Assembly: GCF_018143015.1 (NCBI RefSeq)
Contig: NC_054753.1
Coordinates: forward strand, 29,974,292 to 30,038,291
Source: Lytechinus variegatus
Taxonomy: Eukaryota > Echinodermata > Echinoidea > Temnopleuroida > Toxopneustidae
Direction: 5' to 3'
DNA: 64,000 nucleotides
The position numbers and the translations under genes are program-made. Positions 53,691 to 64,000 of this stretch are shown here, piece after piece (the first letter of the stretch is position 1; each line of letters starts with the position of its first letter). Under the pieces are notes generated by a model. It was given only the letters and a program-made list of their open reading frames with translations, did no database searches and was not told the DNA's origin.

Positions 53691-56600
53691 GTCAGCAGGT
53701 TACGTCAATGAGACATAGCATTTCCTTTGTGATCCTAGTTAAAATCTGCACGGTATAATTATCTATCATCATAACCATGTCCCTGTTATTGATTAATTTG
53801 CGTTTTTTGATATTTATATCTTTTTCCATCTTCAGCGTGGTCATAATGTGCAATCCATTGCATTCTATATCCTCGTTTCCTGCCTTTTTTTCCCCTGCAA
53901 CGTTTCCCTTCGTAATTCCAAGAATTTTATTTAGGAACATATGATTTTAATAGTTTTGCAAGATTTTGCGTAGTTAAGGATCGAATGAATTGTCAGTCAG
54001 AGTTTTTGTATGAAGACGCGTTTCATCCCTCCATATTTTTATTACCATTTATGATGAAATATTGGAAACATTTAACATTTTGTTATGAGAGTGTGTGTCT
54101 TTGGGGTGGATCGATTTCGGATCGTGGAAGATGTTAATTTGATAAATTGTGAAAGAGGAGGACATTAAAGAATTTACTTTCATGGGAATTAGCATGATAA
54201 ATCCATGTCAAATATATAACTGCATGTTGCCAATACTATTGACTTACAGTGTCCAGATTCCAGATATTTTCTCTGTTTATGTCACTTATTTTTGTTTTGT
54301 TAGTAAACTCTACAGTTTCTTTCGATCACCTCAAACCTTAATGCGAAGGCACAAGCACCTCTGTCTTTTATAAGTCTAAGAGTATACGTAAGTCTATTTT
54401 GCTTGAACAATCCTGGATGACCTGTAATCTTAAAGTTTCTCTGCAATGGCTATTTCATCAAAGAAAGCTAGAAATAATGTCTGTGCATTTTCGTAAAGGT
54501 TCACGAGATTGACAGAAAGGCATATCAATATAATGAGAAGTGATATTACCCTAGAAATAACTGACAAGTTTGTTTCATTGTAGCTGCCTTCAATGTCACC
54601 TTCGAATGATATTCTGAGTGTAATCCACTTTCCTTTCAGGGCGTTTTGTGTAAATTTTAACAATAGGACAGTACAAGAGTGACGACCTTTGGAGCAAGCG
54701 GCTAATAAAAGTTCAATAGAAATTAGTAGAGGTCAGAGATGCAAAGACTGAAAAGCCGCAGTTCTTACAATCTGAGCGCAATAATTCTTCTTATAAGAAA
54801 GATTTACACTGATCGAATTATCGCTGATTCGATAGAAACAGAATCAAAATGGAATCAACTGTAGAAATGCCGTGTTTGGACCGAAAATACTCCTCGTTAC
54901 ACGGCTTGTACGCTCATTGTCTCCTGTAAGGTTGTATTCGAAAATGAATTAAATTTGAAAAATTGTCAGGGTGTCGTACAATGGTTTTAATGCTTTGACG
55001 AACCGAGTGGAAAAATCAATTACTGTGTTATCTGTGACGTCAGAGATAGGAAATTCGTCAACCTTGATCGGGGAAAGTTGAAAAGGTAGCAAAGATGAAG
55101 AAGTTTGAGGTGATGCCATTGCCGATGGTATCCTAGAAATAAACCGGGACAAAAGAAACCAACAAGAAAGGAAACGCGTGGCATTGCTAAAAACACTTTC
55201 AAGCTGCATCGTTCTAGGAAGTCACGTGTCAGACAGAAGGTTTAATCTATTGCAAAATCGTTCCTTTTGCACATCTCGAGTATCAAATATAACGCATATT
55301 AGAGCGGAGGATGAGAAGAGTCTTTGATTTCAGTATTTCCTTCATTTGAAAGGAAAAATTCAAACGAATATTGCCATAATCATGCTAAAAAGGAGAGTAT
55401 AGAGAAAAATATCTTGTTAACCAAACGAAAAAAGGAAGAAAAAACGGAAACGAAAATTGTAAATGGTCTCAGTTCTGTAAGAGAATCACTTTACTGTAAA
55501 GAGTGTTCTTTAATCGTCTTACGTCTTGAAAAATAGTTTTCATCTGAAAATAAATAAAAAAGCAATATATCGTCGCATTATACTTTTTCGTGTGCACGCA
55601 TGTTACGTACTTTATATCTTCATCTTTCTATTTTATCTCTTATCATCTGATGCTATCAGAATGACGATAAAGACAATTTATGCAGAAATGAAAGACAAGA
55701 ATCGTTATTCCCAAGCATCGCTGTTTTGTCGCGTATTATCGCGTTACTTCGTAACATAATACCCCATTACAAACACAAATTGTGATCCTCAGGATATATA
55801 GCCGAGGGAAAGAAGAGTCTCTCTCTCCAAGCCTCAAGGCAAAAGGTCGGCCTGTGTGATTGGGCATGCGTGTGTGGGTGAGTGTGTGTGTATAATTTTC
55901 CTCATTTGTTTTCTTCATGATATTAAAGCAGCTTTATCGAAGGACGTTCAGGAAACTGCGATCAAGACAATATATTTTGATGATAATATTATTTCCCTGC
56001 AGAGAGAGTGAAATGTGATTGGCATTAAGCCTCTATGAGAACCAGACGATGTCATTGTATTTTGAGATTTCATTCGTTCACATTGGATAATTATAATGCT
56101 GTCGAATTAAATGAATGTCAGCCAAGGGGTAAGGGTATTCCGATCAGTTTAATGATAGGTAGCCTATTATGTTTGAAGTTGAGATAGAGAAAAATGTCAG
56201 TGTTTTATTAGGAGAGGGTGTGCGTGCGTGTGTTTGATGGAAATGAAGAGAGGACGAAGGAGGAAAAATGGGGAAAGTGAGCGTTGGTGTGAATGAGGTA
56301 GAAAATGAAAGAAATAGACTGGGTTTATGTTATGTAAAGCAGTACAAAGAATAGATAGACAACAATTAAGCGAGAAATGCAACGAGGGTTTTCATTATGA
56401 ATGTGTGTGTGTGGACGTTGAGGTGTGTATGTGTGCATAGGTGTGTATGATTGGGAGAATAAGGAAATAATGAGAAAAGGTGAAGTAAGGTAAACAGGGG
56501 CAAGTACAGCCGAAGACGAGAGATAGAAACAAAGAGAAAGAGAGAGAGAGAAAGAGAAGAGGAGAAATGAGAGAAAGATTAGAAAGGGTGAAAGACGGGC

Positions 56601-57670
56601 AGGAGGCGTGTGATATAAATGAGTCGGAAGAATCCAAGCTTCAGCTGAGAAAGTAAAGAAATAGGGTGAGGACTAATCGATATTAATGGAGTATATAACT
56701 TGACCACAAGGCCCCCTAGCGTCAAATATGATGGGATGCGCGCCGGGGGACCTATCACTATACGCTTTCCAGGTTTTTTGTCACTTTGACACATAATAAT
56801 GACATGGTGACCTATATTGACGGGTGGCGGGTCCACGCAGATGTTTCATGCCCTCTTATGATACTGTTGGGTAAATCGTCGAGCATTTTGGTACACCCCT
56901 TTCGCCCCCTGGACACTCCTATTCTCCAGAATAGCTTCATTATCATGATTGTGTCCGATAAGATTTACGATTACATCGCAAAGGAGCAATAAACATTTAA
57001 TAATGGTTTATTGGTGGTGTGGCTCGTCTAAGACAATTTAGACAACTAATTTGTGTGTGTTATATGTTTTCTCTCTCTCTCTCTCTTTCTCTAATGCACT
57101 CTCTTACTTCCTCTCACACTTTGCCATTTCTTTTATTTTTTGAAATGTCTTTGAACATTTTGGTTAAATCTCTATCTTCGTTTTACCTTGTCCCCTCAAG
57201 AAACATAATGTCCTGGCCTGTTTACTGGTCAATATCGATATTTAACATGGTACCATATATTTTTTCTAAATAAAAAGCATGCTGAAACAAGATGCAATAA
57301 GGAATAAGAAATGGTTGTGTAACATTGTTGTAATCAACAAAGTGCTCTGGAAATTGGATTTCTCTGCTTAAGTATATTATCTATCATGCTGTCGGGTAGC
57401 ACTGTACAGTAAAAAACATTGATAGCATATTCAATCTCAGAAACTAATGATAAAACTTAGTGTCTTCGAAATTGACTTGCGATTTCTATGATCTCCTTGG
57501 CAATATTATTACCGCGAGCACGTTCAGCAACGAACATGTACTTAAATGGCACGAATGTTTTCCGAAAAAAGCCCGCAAAAGTCCACACATAATTTCATGA
57601 ATGCATAGAGCATTTCTAATTTATTTCACTGCAGGATAAAAGAGCACTCTCGATTAATACTTTGCTCACG
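53691..57670. other. No recognised gene
   Basis: Nearly 4 kb with GT- and GA-rich patches (about 55860-55890; 56395-56580; 57070-57095) and no classified element. Frames near 54949-55209 and 56395-56836 have no recognisable domain. Confidence 0.4.
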
Positions 57671-57674
57671 AGCA

Positions 57675-57744
57675 GGTGCCGCGGCAGTGGATCGAACCCC
57701 GGATTTTTCAAATGTCTAGTCGGCGCCTTAGACCACTCGGCACC
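57675..57744 (-). pseudogene. tRNA-like sequence (Leu/Ser type)
   Basis: The minus strand reads GGTGCCGAGTGGTCTAAGGC...GGGGTTCGATCCACTGCC ending CGGCACC. The 7-bp acceptor stem is perfect and the B box is close to consensus, but the D and anticodon arms are not normal and there is no long variable arm. It shares the GGTGCCG/CGGCACC ends with the tRNA-like sequences at 25176 and 25802. Confidence 0.6.
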
Positions 57745-57745
57745 T

Positions 57746-59638
57746 GGACGTATCGATTACTTAAACGATATCAGACAAAATAGCGATATCTCCTGTTTTA
57801 TTGACATGGCAATTATTCAGAAATGGTAATTATTCAGAGGATGACAGGACTCTATTGATAGTTGTCAGGTTCAGGGTTGTTGCCGCAGGCATTTATCAAA
57901 ATAATGGCCCCATGACAGATCTGGTTGAGTGAATTGACATTTGCCGGTTCAATGTTTGAATGTTCTGACAGATAAATGCTATTCATGATCAAAATGCTCG
58001 TCATAGTTCTTAGAAAGGTCATACTAATTTACGAATAAAACATGTATGACATTTCAGTTCCATTTGCCGATAAGTTGCGAAAAGGAAGTAATATCACGTT
58101 GTTTGTAAGGAATAAAGAATGTCATGATTCTTTATGGTGGGGAAAGAAAATGAGTGAAAATCAGGATAAAAATGTAAATAAAAGGATAATACGTAACAAG
58201 AGACAAGAGAAGGAAGGGCATCCGAATTTACGAACCAATAAGATTGGATCGATGGGGGGGGGGGGCAAGAGCGTGGTAGCGAGAGGGGGGGGGGGCACGA
58301 GGGAAGAAGATGAATGAAATACACAACCCAGTTACGTGGATCGCTTGTTAGCTTTCTACAGCACCTTCTTATTGACGAATCAAACAAAACCATTCCCGAA
58401 GAGGGGTGTGCCAATCTTGGTGAATACTTCCCCACGGAAGAGAAACGATCGCGCCGAGGAAAATTAGATCGTGCCAAAATCGGCTAATTAGGAAAATTTG
58501 GGGATGGTAGAGGAGGAGAAGTGGAAAACTAAGGACGAGGTGCATTTCTGCAAATGTGTGTTTTAGAGGTTTTCAGCAAATACCCCAAAGTGCTTTACTC
58601 TTTCGGGAGAAATGTAACCATCCAACACTTCTAAAATCAAAGTTTAACCAAAACGACGCTCTGAAAAAAAACTTCAAGTTGAATGCGCTTGCTCCCCAAA
58701 ACGAAAATAAGATGCAATTTTTAATGTAATTTGTAAATGCCCATTTCGTAAATGTCATTCCTTGCCTACCGGATGTAATTTCTTAAATATTTTCAAATGT
58801 TGCTCGTTAAAAGTTTTAGCAATTAAGAAGCTTTGCGATCTGATATGTCAACAGTTAAAGAGACTCAAAGTGTTATTACCATTAAACTGTCAAATTCGTC
58901 ACACACTAATCCTATACATTCATTAACAAGCTTACTGTAGAAATTCAATATTTAACAGTCATTATATTGCTGTTAATAACCAGCAAAATAAAAGTCATTA
59001 AGCACTGTTAAAAATCAAAACAACTTTTAGTGACAGCCGTTTTCATCAACACATCGTTATCAATCTCTGATATTGGAATCGACATCAGTGATGCCTTTGA
59101 GTGTGGTTGGTTGAGAAGCGAGGTTACCATGGTAAATGTCACTGAATGTCAACTTTTCTGGGAAAACTGAGCCCCCCCCCCCTCACTACCTTCTCCAGTC
59201 TCCATAAGTGTGCCTTTAAGCATGTTAACTTAATAAGAAGTATTGTGTCTATTCGTGCAAAGCATGGATTCTAATGCATTCATTAGGAACTGACTATTGT
59301 GACACGCCTTTCCTTGGGAATTGGGGTTTATAAGAGGGCATGGAGAGGAGTAAAGGTGCTACGAGGGAGTGTGGGCGGGAAACAAAATCATCTGCGCCAA
59401 GCCTAATGACCGCTGCTCCACGAACACTTCTCAGAAAATCAATTAAATATCCGTGCTATTGTAAGCACCACAAATGCGTGCATCTACTACTAGGTATTTT
59501 TGCAACACTACGCAGACGCTACATTGGACGTTGAAAATCTATTGTCAAATGTCCTTCACGACAAAGCACTCTTTGTAAAAAAATCGATGGATCATGGAAG
59601 CATTGTCATACTGGTTTCTAGACAAACATATCTGCAAT
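57746..59638. other. No recognised gene
   Basis: Poly-G runs at about 58254 and 58287 create Gly/Arg frames. Around 59090-59175, GGTTGGTTGAGAAGCGAGGT then TACCATGGTAA resembles the middle of the 41231 MITE family; probably a worn relic. Confidence 0.4.
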
Positions 59639-59639
59639 A

Positions 59640-60070
59640 TTTGATCAGCTCCAAGTCTTAGGACCATCTGTTGTCCCGGTTCATCAATTTTCGACAAAGA
59701 CCTCTCAGCTGTTCATTGTGATTCGGCTTGCATTGTCAGTAATAATAATAATAATAATAATGATATAGGATATTTATATTGCGCACATATTCACCTTGTT
59801 ACATGTAGGTGCTCAAGGCGCTCCTATATTACCCGGCTAAGCTAGGCGTTCATAGCGCACACAGCTTTTTAAGGAATTACTTCCTACCGGTACCCATTTA
59901 CCTCACCTGGGTTGCGTGCAGCACATTGTGAATCAGATTCTTGCTGAAGGAAATTACGCCATGGCTGGGATTCGAACCCACGACCCTCTGTTTCAAAGTC
60001 CGAAGACTAATCCACTGGGCCACAACGCTCCACAGTAGATTTAATATGTTCTAGAATCCTTCCCCCTTAT
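59640..60070 (+). repeat. Dispersed repeat R split by a SINE
   Basis: The left part has GGTTCATCAATTTTCGACAA and CTCTCAGCTGTTCATTG; the right part has CAGTAGATTTAATATGTTCT then AGAATCC. The uninterrupted copy at 50735 shows these are adjacent in the repeat. Confidence 0.7.
59742..60032 (-). mobile_element. tRNA-derived SINE inserted in repeat R
   Basis: The minus strand starts TGGAGCGTTGTGGCCCAGTG with a tRNA-like head, B box GGGTTCGAATCCC, a body with CAACCCAGGTGAGGTAAATG and GGTACCGGTAGGA, and tail GCGCAATATAAATATCC before (ATT)n. CAGTA occurs on both sides (59737-59741 and 60033-60037), a candidate target duplication. It is a different subfamily from the SINEs at 48507 and 63112, with a different tRNA-like head. 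Confidence 0.82.
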
Positions 60071-60071
60071 A

Positions 60072-63000
60072 CCATATTCTGTCAGTAAATTGATGGGGGG
60101 GGGGGGGGTTAACCACAGAACTGCATCATGACGCAAACTGAGCAGCTTGAAATAGATTACAATCGAAACAGCCGTTAATTTATAATAAATAAAGGAAAAA
60201 TACGTAAAGACTTTGAAGGAGACCTAAACCCGAGCGGTAAGCAGAGGATGAATTATAGAATAAATCCCAGACATGGTGATTATTTAGAGGTATCTATTTT
60301 GCATCAAGTATAAGGATTATTGTTGGTTAAGATTCTGGATAATTATTTGTAAAGCTATACCGCCTCGAACCAGTGTCTCAGGTTGCAATATCACTTTCTG
60401 CTACAGACATGATAATCGGAAATGGGATCAAATAATATAGAATTTCATTTAAAAATGGGTTAAGGAGATTTCGTGAGTTCCTGCAGAAAATACTTTCATA
60501 TTGCTATTTTCGTCCTTTTTCTTTATCCATCTGGAGTTGAAAGCAGAGACCAAGATAAATTTTCAATCGATTTTTATTGATAGGGCAAGGACAATTTGTT
60601 CTCTTGGAAGATTAACATAAAACCAAACTGACAAGATAGTACAAAGTAATGCCGGTTAGATGGGGAGGCACTGGGCCCCAAAATTCCACGAGCAAAGAAA
60701 GAAAAAAAAAAGATATAGCAATCATAATATAAAACATATTGTCTGTTTTTTTTCTTTATTATCTTAGTTTGACATCTTTCACAAAATTAGAGTTTCATCT
60801 TCAAAAGGTGTTTACCTACGCTCTCTCGCTTCGTTCGCTCACGACTGAAAATAATGATGCCCCATGTACCATGCCGTGTCCCTTTGCGCCTTATTTTACG
60901 ACCATGTCGGCGGAAGAGGAAGACTTAAAACGTGTATAACGGAGAATAGGATATGTATAGACGTGTTATTGATGACGTACAGGGAGGATGCATGTGGCAT
61001 TTCGGTATACATGGGCCGATTTGAAATCGTTGTCATATTCACGGTCAGAACATTTCAATACATAATCGCATATGAGTAGAAGATGCCATCCCTCACTAAG
61101 TAGCATGTTCGCTTTGATTGACATTCACTGTCGACTGAACATTTCGGTTAATTTTTTGGTCGATTTTGGAGGCAAATCGATAAGAATGGTTTGAAATAAC
61201 GATCGGGGTAACGTGTAAACCCATTCCTCTGTGAAATGATTACAGTGTTATTACGCAGAAACTAAAAAGGGCAGAGGTATATAGAAATCAATTATTTTGT
61301 ATGCAAAAACATAAAATACCCTTCGTTTGATCTGTATATATATAGGCCTATGCAGCCATGGCGTAGAGCACCAAAACAAAGTAAAGGGGTCTTCTACTAC
61401 TCGAATACCTCACGTTTGTAAAACAACTAAAATACGTATTTTTCAAGATAACAGTTTCGGCAATTTTGCTTCTATAATGTTATTCTTTAATTTGTTCATA
61501 TTTCAGATAACAGAATATAAAAGGGATATATTTTGTGTGTCGCACTGTCTATATGTTAACTGTTCTCTGAGAATAGACAAAACATAAAAAAAACTCTTGC
61601 CTTTTTTTAAAATCTGTCAACTGATTTTGAAGGAATTTTTCATAGTTACGCTAGTTGGTATGGAATTTGTTTCTAAGACGTAATGGTGATATCATTGGTA
61701 AAAAAATAATATAAGTAAATGACTGAGACGTGTCTGCGCATTTCCCGTTACTCATCACATCGTAGATCGAGAGAATTTTTTTTATTTTACATGACATAAG
61801 AACATACAAATATGTAGTAGGTCGCTGTACTACTTGCTACCAAGCAGTAAATATCCGAGACGCGCATAACAGTCGAAATCTTCAGCCCAGTTTTTCCCAT
61901 ATACCGTTTCTTGTTTTTAATTGGCGGTTATGTTTCGACTGGCTCTCTATCGATGCGTATACTTTAACGTCCCAAGGGAGGATACATTCAATATGCTTGA
62001 AATGAAGAGCGAATCAATGCCAAAAGAGCAGCTTTTCTCACTCCCGAAGCATGGGAGATGGACCTACAAAGGGTAGCGAAAGGTAGCTGCATTGAAATAT
62101 GAAGGGACTTATGAATCTTAGAACCTTTCTTTGTCCCGAATTCTGAAACTTTTAAGGTTCTTAAAAAAAACAGAAAGGGGTTCGAAACATTCCTTTAGAA
62201 CCGTCATTCTGTTCTACAAGAAACCATTAAAAGTTCTCCACACAGCCTATGGGTTCGTAATAGTGCACTTGTTACGTTGTACACAGTTAAAGGATTTCAA
62301 TAGCCAAAAAAGAAAGAGCCTATGTAAGTCACGCCCACAAAAAAATGTTTCAATCAAAATAGATACATTTTGCTCAAAGTTGTCGTGAAAATGATATATC
62401 CCTCCCCCACACAAAAACCTTCAGAATAATAATATCGTCTATATATTTTGCTGGACTGTTCTCAGACTCTTGGCATATAAGTACTCCGAAATAGATTACA
62501 TTTTGATTTCTTTTAGAGAATTACCGGTGTTTACGAGAAAAGGTTTTGAAAGAGATCATCATCAACGGGAACGAGAAAACGATTTACTAGATACTTTGCT
62601 AAGCCCTTGAAAATCGTCTCCGCTCCATTTTCTCCCTGAACTGAAATTAATGCGTGTGTGACGTATTATTTTCTATCTACAGAACGATAATTTCCGTTTT
62701 TGGAATATCTATATAACCTCATCGATCTGAGTAACATTCGTTATTATTTCAAAACTACATAACAATAACAGGTTACATCACCAATTAAATCTAACCTCAT
62801 AGTTACATCGTCAGAAATACTATTTAAAGGTATTCCGATTAACAATTTCCTTGTTGTCATAATGCCGAGATCCCATTATTACAATGGAAATAATAAAGCT
62901 GTATGAATACATTTTAATGGAAATAAAGAAAAAGGAAATGTCTTTCAGAAAGATTTATGGTCATATTGCCAAGCGAAGGCAAGCACCGTGGCTCAGCAGA

Positions 63001-63110
63001 AATAGCTGAAACATGTGCATTTATCAGGAAACCACGTAAGACCCGGGTTCAGAGTGGCCGTTTTTTAAGTATAAATCAATCAAACCAAAATATATATGTG
63101 AGTGGGACGA
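60072..63110. other. No recognised gene
   Basis: AT-rich. At 62105-62240 repeated AAGGTTCTT/GAACC motifs resemble 35400-35580. Nothing else classified. Confidence 0.4.
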
Positions 63111-63111
63111 G

Positions 63112-63424
63112 TAATAATAATAATAATAATGATAATAATAGGCATTTATATAGCGCTTTATCAATCTACAACTGTTCAAAGCGCTTCACAATTATTATTA
63201 CCCGGTCACTGGATTCCTAGCATTCCAAGCAGCCTCTTAGGCGCAAACTTGCTAAACCAACCACAATGACGGTTGTTTCCTACCGGTACCAAATTAGCAC
63301 CTGGGTGAGAGTGGCAAAGTGTGGATTGATGCATTGCCAAAGGGCGCTAAGCCATGGTGGGATTCGAACACACGACCCTCTGATTACAAGGCGAGAGTCA
63401 GAACCGCTACACCATGGCGCTTCC
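63112..63424 (-). mobile_element. Full-length tRNA-derived SINE
   Basis: The minus strand begins GGAAGCGCCATGGTGTAGCG, anticodon region CTCGCCTTGTAATCAGAGG, B box GTGTTCGAATCCC. The body has CCACACTTTGCCACTCTCAC, CCCAGGTGCTAATTTGGTAC and CGGTAGGAAACAACC. The tail is GAAGCGCTTTGAACAG ... AAAGCGCTATATAAATGCC followed by (ATT)n. The best-preserved SINE in the window, about 313 bases. Confidence 0.88.
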
Positions 63425-64000
63425 AAGAGTGAACATTGGATTTCAATTGTCTTACAAATGAGTATCATTTACCCTTTTAGCTTCCTATCCTGAAAATCTG
63501 AAGAAGAAAAAAAAGTGAAAGCTGAAACAAAAATGATATGGCCAACCATTGCTTGAGGCCTCACCGTTCTTCGACTTTCTTGAATTTATGACGGGGATTT
63601 TTTGTTGAATAACCGAAATAGATATAATATGGTATATTTTATTTCAACTTTCATTTTTTCACTCCATAATCATGATAAGCGTCGTCAATCATGAGGATGA
63701 TGAAGACATGAATTATTATCAATAGACACGTAAGAATATTCCTTTTAAATAACGGATTCAGAACATTTTTTTCGCAATTTTGTCCAGTGGTTGCAATTTT
63801 ATATCATCCTTTTTTTTATTCTTAGATATCCTTCCGATATTTTAAAATCATAATGAAAGCCCGTAGAGTGGTAGATGTGGCTTTAATGCCGATGCAAATG
63901 ATGAAGGGGATTAAGTTGCAAAATTTTCAATGATTGTTTTCACCACTTTTTTGTTATTAAGCCTCTAATAAGGAGAGGAAACCTCTAGTAATAATAACAG
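63425..64000. other. No recognised gene
   Basis: AT-rich to the window end; nothing classified. Confidence 0.4.

Noticed and set aside
54949-55209. Minus-strand frame of 86 residues with a PTSSSLLPFQ-like stretch
   Set aside because: No domain, no splice evidence and an overlapping frame of similar length.

Overview
This is a gene-poor, AT-rich stretch of an animal nuclear genome. Echinoderm, most likely sea urchin, is my best guess. The guess rests on the density of short TIR elements, tRNA-headed SINEs with a GCGCTATATAAAT-(ATT)n tail, LINE ends of the CR1/L2 or Jockey type, and a foldback element of the kind called TU in sea urchins. I see nothing bacterial, viral or organellar. No complete protein gene is visible. 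Two coding exons are supported: a terminal exon with a six-cysteine thrombospondin type-1 repeat (2092-2327, +), and a terminal exon of unknown family carrying two basic cleavage-like sites (38478-38684, -). All other long open frames are repeat-derived, microsatellite-derived or unsupported.

Layout. 0-2.5 kb: a MITE, a LINE fragment split by a TA-flanked MITE, then the thrombospondin exon with its polyadenylation signal. 2.5-17 kb: scattered MITEs, a decayed ~240-bp tandem repeat (about 5.2-6.45 kb), a hairpin element at 8.1-8.6 kb, a trinucleotide microsatellite near 9.8 kb, a MITE cluster at 13-13.9 kb and a 5'-truncated LINE at 15.9-16.7 kb. 17.38-20.16 kb: a 2.78-kb near-palindrome bounded by AAGCCCCAGTCACATATAGA termini, the most striking object here. 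22 kb: another LINE end. 23.4-26.8 kb: a tandemly duplicated tRNA-Pro cluster (six intact genes, one decayed, one remnant) with tRNA-like satellites and a young 111-bp MITE. 27.8-31 kb: nested TIR elements with readable target duplications. 33.0-33.5 and 44.8-45.15 kb: two arrays of the same 94-bp palindromic unit. 36-45 kb: further MITEs around the second exon. 45.6-46.6 kb: a purine-rich strand. 48.5-64 kb: three full-length SINEs (one nested in another repeat), a MITE with a perfect 79-bp palindrome, and long stretches with no recognisable content.

How the parts relate. Most elements are non-autonomous, and no transposase or complete reverse transcriptase is present. Several pairs give insertion history directly: paralogous empty sites exist for two insertions, exact 8-bp duplications flank two hAT-type elements, and the LINE at 0.76-1.48 kb ends in a tail resembling the SINE tails, which suggests a LINE/SINE partnership. 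All coordinates and similarities come from reading by eye; no alignment or database search was run.
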